NCBI GenBank assembly: GCA_021797555.1
Contig: JAJZZM010000020.1
Location: forward strand, 1-64,000
Source of the DNA: Thermoplasmata archaeon
Lineage (GTDB): Archaea; Thermoplasmatota; Thermoplasmata; Thermoplasmatales; Thermoplasmataceae
Length of the DNA: 64,000 nt
Direction: 5' to 3'
Part shown: positions 45,546 to 55,006 of the stretch, piece by piece
Numbering within the stretch: position 1 is the first letter of the stretch
How the letters are laid out: each line of letters begins with the position of its first letter
The notes under the pieces: generated by a model
Seen by the model: the letters and a program-made list of their open reading frames with translations, nothing else
Told to the model about the DNA's origin: nothing
Database searches by the model: none
Made by a program: the position numbers and the translations under genes

Positions 45546-46859
45546 GTGAAAAAACATTTTATATTAAAAATACTGATACTTCTGACAATATTATCATTTA
45601 TAATGGTTTCATATGGCAATTATAATTCAAACAGTAATATAAGCAACAATGTTTCCTCAAAATCGATTGTTGTTATAAATTTAACAGAAGAAATAGACCC
45701 GGGTTCATCGAATATGTTCAGGACAACACTGGAAAATATAAATTCATCATACATAAAAGCGGTAATAATAAATATGAATACACCTGGCGGAATTTTAGAA
45801 AATATGCTATCAATGGTAAATTTTATAAATGAAACAGAGGCAAAGGGCATAAATGTTTATACATATGTTCCAGAGGATGGCATGGCTGCTTCTGCTGGGT
45901 CATATGTTGCAATGGCATCTACAGGAATATATATGGGCAGTGGGTCGTTTATAGGGCCCTCAACACCAATAGTTGTTGGTGGCACTTCTTTAGAAGAAAA
46001 CCATACAAAGAATGCAATGGTATCATTGATGGAAAGCATGGCGACGGCACATAATAGAAATGAGACTGCGGCAGGCATAATGGTTGAGAATAATACTGCA
46101 TATACCGAATCGCAGGCACTGAAAATTAATTTAATAAATGGTAATTATAATTCATTAAATTCTTTAATAAATGGAAAAAATTTATCAGTATATAAAATAA
46201 TTTATGTAAACGAATCAGGATATGACCAGTTTTTAAGTTTTTTAAGCAATCCTACTGTAGATGGAATATTTATATTAATAGGGATAGTTGCAATATTCCT
46301 TGATTTATACCATGGAACGGTAATATTATCTGTTATCGGTGTTGTCATGATAGTTTTAGGTTTACTCGGTGCTGAGTTGATAGATGCCTCTATAGTTGGA
46401 CTAATATTTTTATTATTTGCAGCTATTCTAATATTTTTAGAATTTAAAACCCAGCATGGCATAGCACTATTAGCAGGTTTAATAACAGGTATTATTGGAA
46501 TATACTTCTTGGCATCGTCATATTATACATCAAATCCAGGATATTCGCCGTCCCCATTTGGCTTAGATTTTTATATAACTGCTATGCTTATAGTTATATT
46601 AGGAGTTATTCTAATATTGTATATAAGAAAAATAATAAAATCTTATAGGAGAAAAATATTCACTGGAACTGAATCACTTATTGGCACAGATGGCATAGCC
46701 ACAAATAACATACCAAAAAACGGAAAGGGTTTTGTTTCACTTGATGGTGTGCAGTGGGAGGCAATTAATAATGGCGATGATATAAATGCAAATGATATAA
46801 TAACAATCATAGGCAGAAATGGATTAAAACTTATAGTAAAGAAAAAGGACATTAAATAA
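45546..46859 (+). CDS. NfeD-family membrane-bound ClpP-class serine protease
   Basis: The 437 residues contain an N-terminal signal/anchor and a ClpP-like protease domain with the catalytic Ser in DGMAASAGSYVAMAS (about 115) and the probable catalytic Lys about 41 residues later (NHTKNAM), as in the Pyrococcus 1510-N protease. Four or five transmembrane helices follow (about 235-360). A C-terminal OB-fold NfeD domain (GTDGIATNNIPKNGKGFVSLDG) closes it. The start is GTG. Relatives cleave stomatin, but no stomatin gene is adjacent. Confidence 0.92.
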   Translation: MKKHFILKILILLTILSFIMVSYGNYNSNSNISNNVSSKSIVVINLTEEIDPGSSNMFRTTLENINSSYIKAVIINMNTPGGILENMLSMVNFINETEAKGINVYTYVPEDGMAASAGSYVAMASTGIYMGSGSFIGPSTPIVVGGTSLEENHTKNAMVSLMESMATAHNRNETAAGIMVENNTAYTESQALKINLINGNYNSLNSLINGKNLSVYKIIYVNESGYDQFLSFLSNPTVDGIFILIGIVAIFLDLYHGTVILSVIGVVMIVLGLLGAELIDASIVGLIFLLFAAILIFLEFKTQHGIALLAGLITGIIGIYFLASSYYTSNPGYSPSPFGLDFYITAMLIVILGVILILYIRKIIKSYRRKIFTGTESLIGTDGIATNNIPKNGKGFVSLDGVQWEAINNGDDINANDIITIIGRNGLKLIVKKKDIK

Positions 46860-46897
46860 TAACTATCTTTATATTTATTCTAAAAATATAGTTTTAA

Positions 46898-47842
46898 ATG
46901 TATATATTAGGTTATGATGTTGGAGGAACGAAAATATCGGCAGTTATTGGCGATAACAACGGAAAAATAATAGATACCCTGAGAAAACGGACATCAAAGG
47001 AGTATGGGAAAGAGGCTTTAAGCAATCAGTTAATAGTTATGGGTGAAGAATTAATAAAAAGAAATAATATAAACAAAGTGGATAAAATAGGAATAATTTT
47101 TGCCGGGCCAGTTAACTCGGAAAAAGGCATAATTATATCATCTCCCAATATTATTGGTTTAAAAAATTATAATATAGTTAATGGATTAAAGGAATACTTT
47201 AATGTGCCCGTATATTTAGAAAATGATGCATCTGCCGCAACATTAGCTGAAAAAGTATTTGGCATGGCAAAAAATTTTGAAAATTTTGTTTATATAACAT
47301 TAAGCACAGGTATAGGTGGTGGTATTTTTATAAATAATAAACTGTATAAGGGTTCCCACGGCATGGCAGGCGAACTGGGGCATATGGTTATAATGCCAAA
47401 TGGACCATTATGTGGCTGTGGCAGGAGAGGATGCTTTGAGGCAATAGCTGGTGGTAGAGGAATAACCGGAAGGGTGGTGGAGAATATAAGTGCAATAAGG
47501 AATTCAACAGTTTTTTCAAAAATGAGACCTGGTGATATAGATGCAAAGGCAATATTTGATGCAAAAAGAAATGGTGATATGTTTGCACAGTTAATAGTTG
47601 AAGAAACTATATATTACCTTGCGGTTGGAATTGTTAATATAATAAATATTTTAGACCCGGAGGCGATAATTATAGGTGGTGGAATTTCAAATGAAGGAGA
47701 TGCCTTATTTGACCCTCTGAAACTTGCAATAAAAGAAGAAATGAAAAGCATGAAAAGGAATGTAAAAATATTAAAAGCAATGGAAAATGGCAGTGATTTA
47801 GGTGCAATAGCGGTTACTTTTGGAGAAAAATATCGTAATTAA
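46898..47842 (+). CDS. ROK-family sugar kinase (probable glucokinase)
   Basis: The 314 residues match ROK kinases: the phosphate motif GYDVGGTKISAVIG, the sugar-binding ENDASAATLAEK, STGIGGGIFINNKLYKG, the zinc-binding loop CGCGRRGCFEAIAGG, and a second ATP segment IIIGGGISNEGD. The conserved EN(D)A and E/H pattern supports glucose as substrate, but other hexoses or N-acetyl sugars are possible. It has no DNA-binding domain, so it is an enzyme rather than a repressor. Confidence 0.85.
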   Translation: MYILGYDVGGTKISAVIGDNNGKIIDTLRKRTSKEYGKEALSNQLIVMGEELIKRNNINKVDKIGIIFAGPVNSEKGIIISSPNIIGLKNYNIVNGLKEYFNVPVYLENDASAATLAEKVFGMAKNFENFVYITLSTGIGGGIFINNKLYKGSHGMAGELGHMVIMPNGPLCGCGRRGCFEAIAGGRGITGRVVENISAIRNSTVFSKMRPGDIDAKAIFDAKRNGDMFAQLIVEETIYYLAVGIVNIINILDPEAIIIGGGISNEGDALFDPLKLAIKEEMKSMKRNVKILKAMENGSDLGAIAVTFGEKYRN

Positions 47843-47864
47843 TAAATTTAATGTAACAACTTAA

Positions 47865-47938
47865 AGCCGCCGACGGGATTCGGTCCCGCGACCTCGTGCT
47901 TACCAAGCACGCGCTCTACCATGCTGAGCTACGACGGC
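47865..47938 (-). tRNA. tRNA-Thr (anticodon GGU)
   Basis: Read on the minus strand, GCCGTCG pairs with CGGCGGC as the acceptor stem (with two G-U pairs). The D arm is TAGCTCAGCATGGTAGAGC, the anticodon stem-loop CGTGC-TTGGTAA-GCACG gives GGU, and the T arm contains GGGACCGAATCCC. There is no intron, the discriminator is U as in archaeal tRNA-Thr, and CCA is not encoded. A TTTATATAAACTA element about 25 bases upstream is the likely promoter. Confidence 0.97.
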
Positions 47939-48026
47939 ATTAAAGGTTAATTATTAGTTTATATAAATTGTTTTTGCATCCTAAGCAATAAAAAATTAAA
48001 ATACCAATTAATTATATGTTATTATA

Positions 48027-50114
48027 ATGATTAATCCGGATATAGAAACAGACGACATAAAGCGTAAATGGAACCTTTTTTTTGATGAATATGATTACAA
48101 TGATAAAATAAACAAATTAAGGTCATATTATCCTGATGAAAAATCACTATATATTTCATATAATGACATATCAAGCTATAGTTCTGAATTTACAGAGAAC
48201 TTAATGAAAGACCCATATACATATATAATAATAGGTGAAGAATATATAAGAGAGAATATAGGACTTTACAATAATAAGATAAAACGGATAAATATAAGAT
48301 TGGAGGATATTCCGGATATAACTGGAATAAAGTATGAGGTAAGGGATGTCCGTAGCTCAAATGTTGGAACATATATATCGATAAGTGGAATAATTAGAAA
48401 AAATACAGAAGTATTGCCAAGGCTTGAAAGGGCTGCATTTAAGTGTCCTGCATGTGGTGAATTCACATATGTAAATGAGGATTATCAGAGATTAGCAGAG
48501 CCTGCTGCCTGTGAACATTGCGGCTATAATAAGGGCAAATTGAAACTTGTTCCTGAAGAATCGGAATTTGTTGATACGCAGAAACTGGAAATACAGGAGG
48601 ATCCAGATACTATAGATGGCACATCACAGCCACAGAGATTAACAATAATAATGGAAGATGATATAACCGGCAGAATATATCCCGGTGACCGTGTAACTGT
48701 ATATGGTATTTTAAAGGCAGACCAGAAACGTATAGGAAATATAATGTTAACGGAGTTTAATATTTACTTAGATGCAAATAATTTTAAAAAAGAAACAAAA
48801 GATTTTGAAAATATAAAAATAAATGATGATGATGAGAAAAAAATAATAGAATTATCAAAGGAGCCGGATATTATAGATAAATTTTCAAGATCTATTGCAC
48901 CATCAATATATGGTTTAGATGTGATAAAAAAAGCATTGGTTTTGCAGCTTTTTGGCGGAGTCAGGAAATTGATGAAGGATGGAACCAGAATAAGAGGTGA
49001 TATACATATTTTAATGGTCGGTGATCCAGGAACAGCAAAATCGCAGCTATTAAGATATATGACGATGATATCACCCCGAAGTGTGTTTGCTTTCGGTAAG
49101 GGTTCTAGTGCGGCAGGATTGACTGCAGCCGCAGTAAGAGATGATTTTGGCGAGGGCCGATGGACACTTGAAGCAGGTGCACTGGTCTTGGCAGATAATG
49201 GCTTTGTTGCAATAGATGAGCTTGACAAAATGGATCAGAGGGATACGGCATCAATGCATGAGGCTATGGAGCAGCAATCCGTAACAATATCAAAGGCAGG
49301 AATAATGGCCACGTTAAAATCAAGATGTTCAATATTGGCAGCAGCAAATCCTAAATTTGGCAGGTATGACCCATTGAAAACAATAACGGAGCAGATAGAT
49401 TTTCCACCACCTTTATTATCAAGATTTGATATAATTTTTAAATTAATTGATACACCTAATAAGGATAATGATAGCAGATTGGCAGGGCATATACTGACAA
49501 CAAACAGAATAGGTGAAATATACCGTAGCTTAGAAAACAATAATCTTGATATAAAGGTCCCTGATGAAGAAAATTTTTTGCCAGAGATAGATAAGGATTT
49601 AATAAGAAAATATGTATCTTATGCAAAAAATAGGGTATTCCCAAGATTAAGCAATGAGGCCATAGATATATTAAGGGAAGAATATATTAAAACCAGATCA
49701 TCCAGTGATGATTCAGTACCTATTACTGCAAGGCAGTTGGAATCAACAATACGGTTAGCGGAAGCAGCCGCAAGGGCAAGATTATCACAGATGGTAACTG
49801 TTAATGACGCTTTGCTCGCGAAAAGCATAGTGGATTATTATTTAAAGGAAGTATCATCAATGAACGGCAAGGTAGATATAGATATATTAAACACTGGAAT
49901 AAGCAGTAAACAGAGAAATGAACTTGAAATAGTACTGTCTCTAATAAAGGAAGCAAAGGAAGAAGAAAAAAAGGCTCCTGAAATAGATAAAATATTTGAG
50001 ATTTTAAAATCACGGGGAATAAGTAAGGACAGGGCAGAAATAGATATATCAAAATTGAAAGCAATGGGGCAGATATATGAACCTTCAAATAAAAGGATAG
50101 ATATAATAAAGTAG
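48027..50114 (+). CDS. mcm: Replicative DNA helicase MCM
   Basis: MCM unwinds DNA at the replication fork. The 695 residues include the N-terminal domain with a C4 zinc finger (CPACGEF and CEHCGYN, about 140-170), Walker A GDPGTAKSQLLRY near 332, the pre-sensor hairpin region, Walker B FVAIDELDKMD near 394, the arginine finger LLSRFDIIFKL and a C-terminal winged helix ending KAMGQIYEPSNKRI. It is transcribed alone with priS elsewhere in the window. After its TAG the same frame stays open for 42 more codons. Confidence 0.98.
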   Translation: MINPDIETDDIKRKWNLFFDEYDYNDKINKLRSYYPDEKSLYISYNDISSYSSEFTENLMKDPYTYIIIGEEYIRENIGLYNNKIKRINIRLEDIPDITGIKYEVRDVRSSNVGTYISISGIIRKNTEVLPRLERAAFKCPACGEFTYVNEDYQRLAEPAACEHCGYNKGKLKLVPEESEFVDTQKLEIQEDPDTIDGTSQPQRLTIIMEDDITGRIYPGDRVTVYGILKADQKRIGNIMLTEFNIYLDANNFKKETKDFENIKINDDDEKKIIELSKEPDIIDKFSRSIAPSIYGLDVIKKALVLQLFGGVRKLMKDGTRIRGDIHILMVGDPGTAKSQLLRYMTMISPRSVFAFGKGSSAAGLTAAAVRDDFGEGRWTLEAGALVLADNGFVAIDELDKMDQRDTASMHEAMEQQSVTISKAGIMATLKSRCSILAAANPKFGRYDPLKTITEQIDFPPPLLSRFDIIFKLIDTPNKDNDSRLAGHILTTNRIGEIYRSLENNNLDIKVPDEENFLPEIDKDLIRKYVSYAKNRVFPRLSNEAIDILREEYIKTRSSSDDSVPITARQLESTIRLAEAAARARLSQMVTVNDALLAKSIVDYYLKEVSSMNGKVDIDILNTGISSKQRNELEIVLSLIKEAKEEEKKAPEIDKIFEILKSRGISKDRAEIDISKLKAMGQIYEPSNKRIDIIK

Positions 50115-50243
50115 TATTATCAATATGCAAGGAGAAGACTTCTTGAGAGGCAAAAACATAAGGAAATAATTAGTATGTATCCGGTAGATACTTTACTAAT
50201 GCTATCAAACCATGGAAAAACATCAAAAAACCTAAAAATATAA
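50115..50243 (+). other. 42-codon open stretch in frame after the mcm stop; possible relic
   Basis: Immediately after the mcm TAG, the frame continues with YARRRLLERQKHKEI and LLMLSNHGKTSKNLKI to a TAA at 50241-50243. It has no clear start of its own, and MCM proteins normally end before it. It may be the tail of a decayed gene, perhaps part of the insertion-sequence debris seen 500 bases on, or chance. I could not assign it to a family. Confidence 0.25.
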
Positions 50244-50320
50244 TATAAATGTGTATATTGAATAATAGGACCTCAATATAAATCCCATATTATGTAGTCT
50301 AACTGGAAGTGGTATATAAA

Positions 50321-50623
50321 ATGAATAATATTAACATGAAAATAATAAATATCAATGGTGAAGTAGTACTTGCGGCAGCAGATAGTGAGTTATTAAATAA
50401 GGAGTTAAGGGAGGGAAAATTGCATTTAAATGTTAAACCTGAATTTTATGGGGAAATGAAGGTATCAGAAGAAACTTTTATTTCTTCATTGAGGATATGC
50501 ACTATAGCAAATTTAGTAGGCGAGAGAGTTATTAATGCTGCCATAAATGCTAATTATATTGATCCAGATAATATTATAAAAATTAATGGCGTTCCACATG
50601 CACAACTGGCAAAAATTATATAA
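50321..50623 (+). CDS. DUF424 family protein
   Basis: The 100-residue product matches the archaeal DUF424 family: GEVVLAAADSELLNKELREG near the start, FYGE, CTIANLVGERVINAAI in the middle and INGVPHAQLAKI at the end. I place the start at ATG 50321 instead of the tracked GTG; ATG 50336 would give the shortest family-like N-terminus. DUF424 genes often lie near translation genes in archaea. Its role is unknown. Confidence 0.85.
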   Translation: MNNINMKIININGEVVLAAADSELLNKELREGKLHLNVKPEFYGEMKVSEETFISSLRICTIANLVGERVINAAINANYIDPDNIIKINGVPHAQLAKII

Positions 50624-50713
50624 TTTATCCTGATAATATAGAAGGGCTATTCTGAAATGGATGGTATGTGAATGATAGAATTTTATATATAATATAATAA
50701 TTGCATAAATTTC

Positions 50714-51114
50714 ATGTTTAAAGCTTACATATATACACTTCCAATGAATAGAGAATACTGCTTGCAAATTATTTGGCAGTTGCGGGTTATATATAATTAT
50801 TCTATTTGTATAAAAAATAAATTATACGCACAATTTGATCTACCACCTAAAATGTATTCAAGGTATATCCTTGTGATGCATGTGGTTCAAGCATAGATAG
50901 GAATTTAAATACAGCAATAACATAAAAAAATTTGCATTGATTAGATCAGAAGTACCTACGACATTTAGTGAGTAATCCATGTGTCCATAGTTACAGATAC
51001 ATTATCCATTCTAAAAAATGGAAGGATAACACAAGCACACTGATTGAAGCAGGAGGCTCGTGCTCTTTAGAGATGGAAAGATATTACTTTAATGGTAAAG
51101 GCTATATATACTAA
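50714..51114 (+). pseudogene. Decayed IS605-family tnpB (OrfB) with large internal deletion
   Basis: MFKAYIYTLPMNREYCLQII and the following VIYNYSICIKNKLY match the N-terminus of TnpB/OrfB proteins. At 50860 another frame carries KVYPCDACGSSIDRNLNTAI, the C-terminal zinc finger and DRNLNAA motif of TnpB. That frame runs on to a TAA at 51112, interrupted by two stops, and ends in STLIEAGG and a tyrosine-rich tail. The RuvC-like core of about 300 residues is missing and the two parts are out of frame, so this is a dead remnant. It lies between DUF424 and the S13 operon. Confidence 0.75.
51102..51112 (+). promoter_or_regulatory. TATA box of the S13-S4-S11-Rpo3 operon, inside the tnpB relic
   Basis: CTATATATACT, preceded by GGTAAAGG as a BRE-like lead, is about 45 bases before the S13 ATG and would start transcription near 51133. 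A GGATGATAAAATG context then serves as ribosome site. The element coincides with the last codons of the tnpB remnant. Confidence 0.5.
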
Positions 51115-51155
51115 AATAATAAGGAATAACTTACAATAAATAATAGGATGATAAA

Positions 51156-51635
51156 ATGGCAAAAGACAATAAAAATGATGAGGATTTTCAGTATATTGTT
51201 CGTATAGCAAGTAAAGATATAAAAGGAGAAAGACCGATCAAATTAGCCTTGGCAGATATAAGAGGCGTGGGTGATAGGCTATCTTCAATAATTGTAAAAA
51301 AATTTAATTTAGACCCTAATCAGAAAATAGGGGAATTAAGTGAGGATAAAATCTTAGAAATAAGGGGATATGTTGAAAACAAAGAATATAAAGATTTACC
51401 CTTATGGTTATTAAATCATAGAAATGATATAACAACGGGCAAAAGTTTTAATTTGCTGTCTAATGATCTGGATTTACAGATAAATGACGATATTAATTTA
51501 ATGAAGAAAATGAGATCTTATCGTGGTTTAAGACATGAAACCGGACATAAGGTAAGAGGTCAGAAAACACGTTCAAACGGTAGGCACGGTCTATCGATGG
51601 GAGTTATTAGAAAGAGAGAGGAACAGAAAAAATAA
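51156..51635 (+). CDS. rps13: Small ribosomal subunit protein uS13
   Basis: uS13 contacts the 50S subunit and P-site tRNA. The 159 residues show the IVRIASKDIKGERPIKLALADIRG-like N-terminus and the C-terminal basic motif RGLRHETGHKVRGQKTRSNGR. Archaeal length and sequence are normal. It leads the S13-S4-S11-Rpo3 operon. Confidence 0.98.
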   Translation: MAKDNKNDEDFQYIVRIASKDIKGERPIKLALADIRGVGDRLSSIIVKKFNLDPNQKIGELSEDKILEIRGYVENKEYKDLPLWLLNHRNDITTGKSFNLLSNDLDLQINDDINLMKKMRSYRGLRHETGHKVRGQKTRSNGRHGLSMGVIRKREEQKK

Positions 51636-51644
51636 GGTGATTTA

Positions 51645-52238
51645 ATGGGAGATCAAAAATTTCAAAGGAAAAGCTATTCAACACCAAGGCATCCCTGGGA
51701 AAAGGATAGAATTGATTATGAAAGGGAGATAGTTATTAAGTATGGGTTAAAAAATAAAAGAGAATTGTGGAAAGCTGAGGCAATATTATCATCATTCAGA
51801 GCTCAGGCAAGAACCCTTCAGGCAAAAATAAGGTATAATGATCCTGTAGCACAGAAACAATTCAGTTTATTATTAAAAAAATTAGATAGGTTGGACCTGC
51901 TGGGTGAGAATGCTTCCCTTGATGATATATTATCACTGAGCATTGAAAACATTCTTGATAGGAGATTGCAGACTATTGTATACCAGAAAAATATGGCAAC
52001 AACAATGAAACAGGCAAGGCAATTAATTACACACGGCCATATAAAAGTTGGTGACCGTATAGTTACCATACCAAGTTTATCTGTAGAGAAAGACTACGAG
52101 GATATGATTTATTATAATGAAAATTCACCATTATCAGATGAGAACCACCCAATGAGACAGATTATTGCTGGATCTACAAAGGAAGAAAATAAAGAGGAAG
52201 AAAGCAAGGACAAAAATATGGATGGTGAAAAGCAATGA
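51645..52238 (+). CDS. rps4: Small ribosomal subunit protein uS4
   Basis: uS4 initiates 30S assembly. The 197 residues begin with [16 protein letters not shown], characteristic of archaeal S4, and include the S4 RNA-binding domain ([29 protein letters not shown]). The C-terminus is an acidic Glu/Lys extension. GGTGATTTA precedes the ATG. Its end overlaps rps11 by four bases. Confidence 0.98.
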   Translation: MGDQKFQRKSYSTPRHPWEKDRIDYEREIVIKYGLKNKRELWKAEAILSSFRAQARTLQAKIRYNDPVAQKQFSLLLKKLDRLDLLGENASLDDILSLSIENILDRRLQTIVYQKNMATTMKQARQLITHGHIKVGDRIVTIPSLSVEKDYEDMIYYNENSPLSDENHPMRQIIAGSTKEENKEEESKDKNMDGEKQ

Positions 52239-52618
52239 ATAAAATAGGCATAGCACATATTTATGCATCACAAAATAACACAATAATATTAGTTACAGAC
52301 CAGACTGGATCAGAAACAATTGCAAAGTCAACAGGTGGAATGGTAGTTAAAAATGATAGGGAAGAATCCAGTCCATATGCGGCAATGAAAGCATCAGATA
52401 TAATAACAGAGAAATTAAGGGAAAAAGAAATAACAGATTTAATAATAAGGGTTAGGGCACCTGGAGGAAGCAAATCAAGAATACCTGGTCCTGGGGCGCA
52501 ATCAGCCATAAGAGCATTATCAAGGGCAGGCTTTAAAATATTAAGGATAGAAGAAGTTACACCAATCCCTCATGATGGAACAAAGAAAAAAGGAGGAAAA
52601 AGAGGGAGGAGAGTATAA
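52235..52618 (+). CDS. rps11: Small ribosomal subunit protein uS11
   Basis: uS11 sits on the 30S platform. The 127 residues contain [28 protein letters not shown], the [20 protein letters not shown] segment and the basic tail [15 protein letters not shown]. The ATGA overlap with rps4 indicates translational coupling. Confidence 0.98.
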   Translation: MNKIGIAHIYASQNNTIILVTDQTGSETIAKSTGGMVVKNDREESSPYAAMKASDIITEKLREKEITDLIIRVRAPGGSKSRIPGPGAQSAIRALSRAGFKILRIEEVTPIPHDGTKKKGGKRGRRV

Positions 52619-52620
52619 AA

Positions 52621-53433
52621 ATGCTTAAAATTATTGAATTAAAAGATAATTTTATTAGATTTTCAGTTGATAATATAACTCCAGCTATTGCAAATTCGTT
52701 AAGAAGAACATTGATAAATGACATACCAAAATTGGCAATAGAGAATGTAATATTCCATCATGGTGAAATAAGGGATGCAGATGGAAATGTTTATGATTCG
52801 TCATTGCCATTGTTTGATGAAATTGTAGCCTCAAGGCTGGGATTGGTCCCATTAAAAACTAATATAAATATGAATTTTCGCGATAACTGTTCATGTGGCG
52901 GCAAAGGCTGTGATTTATGTACAGTTACATATTCAATAAATAAATTGGGGCCAGGTTATGTTTATTCTTCAGACATAGTTCCTGTAAATAATCCAGAGCT
53001 AACTCCTGCAGATCCGATGATACCCATTGTTGAACTAAAAAAAGGACAGGCAATGCTTGTAACCTGTGAGGCAGTTATGGGGCTTGGAAAAGAACATGCA
53101 AAATGGCAGGCAACTTCAGGCGTTTCATATAAATATCACAGAAACTTTATTTTAAATAAAAATGAGATTGATAACTGGAAATTTTTCAAGGAAAAATGTC
53201 CGAAGTCAGTCATAAAAGAAAATGACAGTGAAATAGTATTTACAGATGATATACCATGTAATTTCTTATCGCAATTATTTGAAATAGATAATGTAAAAAT
53301 TGAGGAAGATGATACAAAATTCATATTCAAATTTGAAACAGATAGTTCGTTAAAAGCAATAGATGTCCTAAGTTATGCGATAAAAAGGATAGAAAATAGA
53401 TTTAGCATATTGATGGAAAGTTTATCAGATTAA
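52621..53433 (+). CDS. rpoD: RNA polymerase subunit Rpo3 (D)
   Basis: Rpo3 forms the assembly platform of archaeal RNA polymerase with Rpo11. The 270 residues have the alpha-motif [19 protein letters not shown], the cysteine loop [11 protein letters not shown] (Rpb3-like zinc motif) near 88, and [11 protein letters not shown]-type sequence ([11 protein letters not shown]). The ferredoxin-like insert at about 180-220 keeps only isolated cysteines (KCPKSV, IPCNF), so it probably lacks an iron-sulfur cluster. It starts two bases after rps11. Confidence 0.96.
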   Translation: MLKIIELKDNFIRFSVDNITPAIANSLRRTLINDIPKLAIENVIFHHGEIRDADGNVYDSSLPLFDEIVASRLGLVPLKTNINMNFRDNCSCGGKGCDLCTVTYSINKLGPGYVYSSDIVPVNNPELTPADPMIPIVELKKGQAMLVTCEAVMGLGKEHAKWQATSGVSYKYHRNFILNKNEIDNWKFFKEKCPKSVIKENDSEIVFTDDIPCNFLSQLFEIDNVKIEEDDTKFIFKFETDSSLKAIDVLSYAIKRIENRFSILMESLSD

Positions 53434-53475
53434 CTTTAAAATTAAAAAAATTGTTATTAAAAATAAAGAGTATAA

Positions 53476-54330
53476 TTATAATGCAGTTATAAGGTGTATA
53501 AGTGCTGGATATGATTCATATGCAACATATATTCCAACAATTATTATTATAAATGAGAATACTTTTCTTAATTCGTTTTTCTTTCCTCCAAGGTGTATTG
53601 AAAGCTTTGTACCTAAATAACCGCCAAATATACCGCCAATTACATAAACTATGGCAACAATATATAATACATCACCTATCATCCCCTGCGCTGCATATGT
53701 TATTCCCGGGGCAACAATTGAATACCTTATTGCTGTAACAATGCCAAATGTACCAACAGCAAGAAGTGATGTCCCAATTGCCATACTCATTTTTATTCTT
53801 GAGGATGCCAGTAAACCAGGAACTATTAAAAATCCTCCACCGATTCCGAAAAAACCGGAGGCGAGCCCAACAAGTATAGAATATCCTGAAACCTTACTGT
53901 ACTTTGTGTTTTTTGCGATTTCCTTACAATCCTCATTAGGAACCGCACGACATTTGCTGATATACATATATATTCCTATTACAATCATAAGCATTGAGAA
54001 AAAGAATAACAGTTGGTTACCTTTGATTAAAAGGCCAATAGTAGAACCTATTAAAACACCTATAATGCCAACTATTGCAAATACACCTCCGAGTTTTATA
54101 TTTGCATTTTTTTTCCTTAAATGCTGTGCAAAATTTATAAATGCAGTTATACCTACAGCCAGGGCAGTGGTACCTATTGCCAAATGTGGGTAATCAATGC
54201 CCACAAAGTAAATAAATAATGGAACCGCAAGAATGGAACCACCACCACCTATTAAGCCTAAACTAAATCCCACTGCTACACCTGATATTATCGCTAATAT
54301 ATATTCAAATAATGTTATGTCAACTATCAA
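53476..54330 (-). CDS. TauE/SafE-family anion exporter
   Basis: The 284 residues form about eight transmembrane helices in two repeats, each with a glycine-rich signature (GLIGGGGSILAVPL and GFFGIGGGFLIVPGL). The family exports sulfite, sulfoacetate or related anions. The start must be TTG 54330, since a stop precedes it in frame and the first helix follows directly. A sulfite role would suit an SOR-containing cell, but the gene is 45 kb from sor and the substrate is not shown. Confidence 0.85.
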   Translation of the reverse strand: MIVDITLFEYILAIISGVAVGFSLGLIGGGGSILAVPLFIYFVGIDYPHLAIGTTALAVGITAFINFAQHLRKKNANIKLGGVFAIVGIIGVLIGSTIGLLIKGNQLLFFFSMLMIVIGIYMYISKCRAVPNEDCKEIAKNTKYSKVSGYSILVGLASGFFGIGGGFLIVPGLLASSRIKMSMAIGTSLLAVGTFGIVTAIRYSIVAPGITYAAQGMIGDVLYIVAIVYVIGGIFGGYLGTKLSIHLGGKKNELRKVFSFIIIIVGIYVAYESYPALIHLITAL

Positions 54331-54439
54331 TTTTGTCTATCATGTATTACAAACAAATATATATATGTTGTTCATATTTTTATAAAAATATTCATGTTTA
54401 TTGATTTATAATATAATAATGCATAAAAATGAAATATTA

Positions 54440-55006
54440 TTAATTTGAATGCAGTAAATTGCTTAAATGGAATAAGGCTTTCCCAGCATTTGCATTATCA
54501 ATAACTATCCATATTTCAGTATCAAGACGGTATATATTTGTAAATTTTATTCCATATGTCATCAGATAATCTGTTATTAACAGTGTTAAACCTGGAGTAA
54601 ATGATGATTCTTTAGGCAGAATTATTTTTATCAGTGCTATTTTACTTTCTATATTGCCTATATCTGCGATACATACATAAAAATTTGATTCTTTCATCAT
54701 AAGTATTGCATTTTCCGGCATTTTTTTTATATTATCAAAATATAAAATACTGTATTCATATTCTATTGTCAGTGATGATTTTTTTAATATATTAAGATCA
54801 TCTGAATATTCAGGTTTGGTTGCCTTTATATTTGTCAAGACCTTAACTATTGTATTGAATTTTACATTTTTGCCCGTCATTGCTTCGACCTTATCCTTTA
54901 TATCTTCGGCAATTTTAGTATAATTACATAAACCGCTTGAAATTGCCATAGAATAAATTAAATTATTGTCTATGATAACTTTTACCGAATCAGATATTTT
55001 TGTCAT
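54440..55006 (-). CDS. Probable ACT-domain protein, regulatory
   Basis: The 188 residues lack a named match. The N-terminal 80 residues are helical (SGLCNYTKIAEDIKDKVE, NTIVKVLTNIKATKPEYSDD) and could be a winged helix. The C-terminal half ends in a strand-helix pattern, TPGLTLLITDYLMTYGIKFT and then IWIVIDNANAGKALFHLS, which resembles an ACT amino-acid-binding domain. A transcriptional or metabolic regulator is a reasonable inference. The gene stands alone, with a TATA-like TTTATATTATTA upstream of ATG 55006. Confidence 0.6.
   Translation of the reverse strand: MTKISDSVKVIIDNNLIYSMAISSGLCNYTKIAEDIKDKVEAMTGKNVKFNTIVKVLTNIKATKPEYSDDLNILKKSSLTIEYEYSILYFDNIKKMPENAILMMKESNFYVCIADIGNIESKIALIKIILPKESSFTPGLTLLITDYLMTYGIKFTNIYRLDTEIWIVIDNANAGKALFHLSNLLHSN

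Noticed and set aside
48027-50114. Replication origin next to mcm
   Set aside because: No Orc1/Cdc6 gene and no origin recognition box repeats were found in the surrounding intergenic DNA.
50714-50896. 60-residue ORF as a real gene
   Set aside because: It is the N-terminal stub of a deleted and frameshifted tnpB and carries no complete domain.
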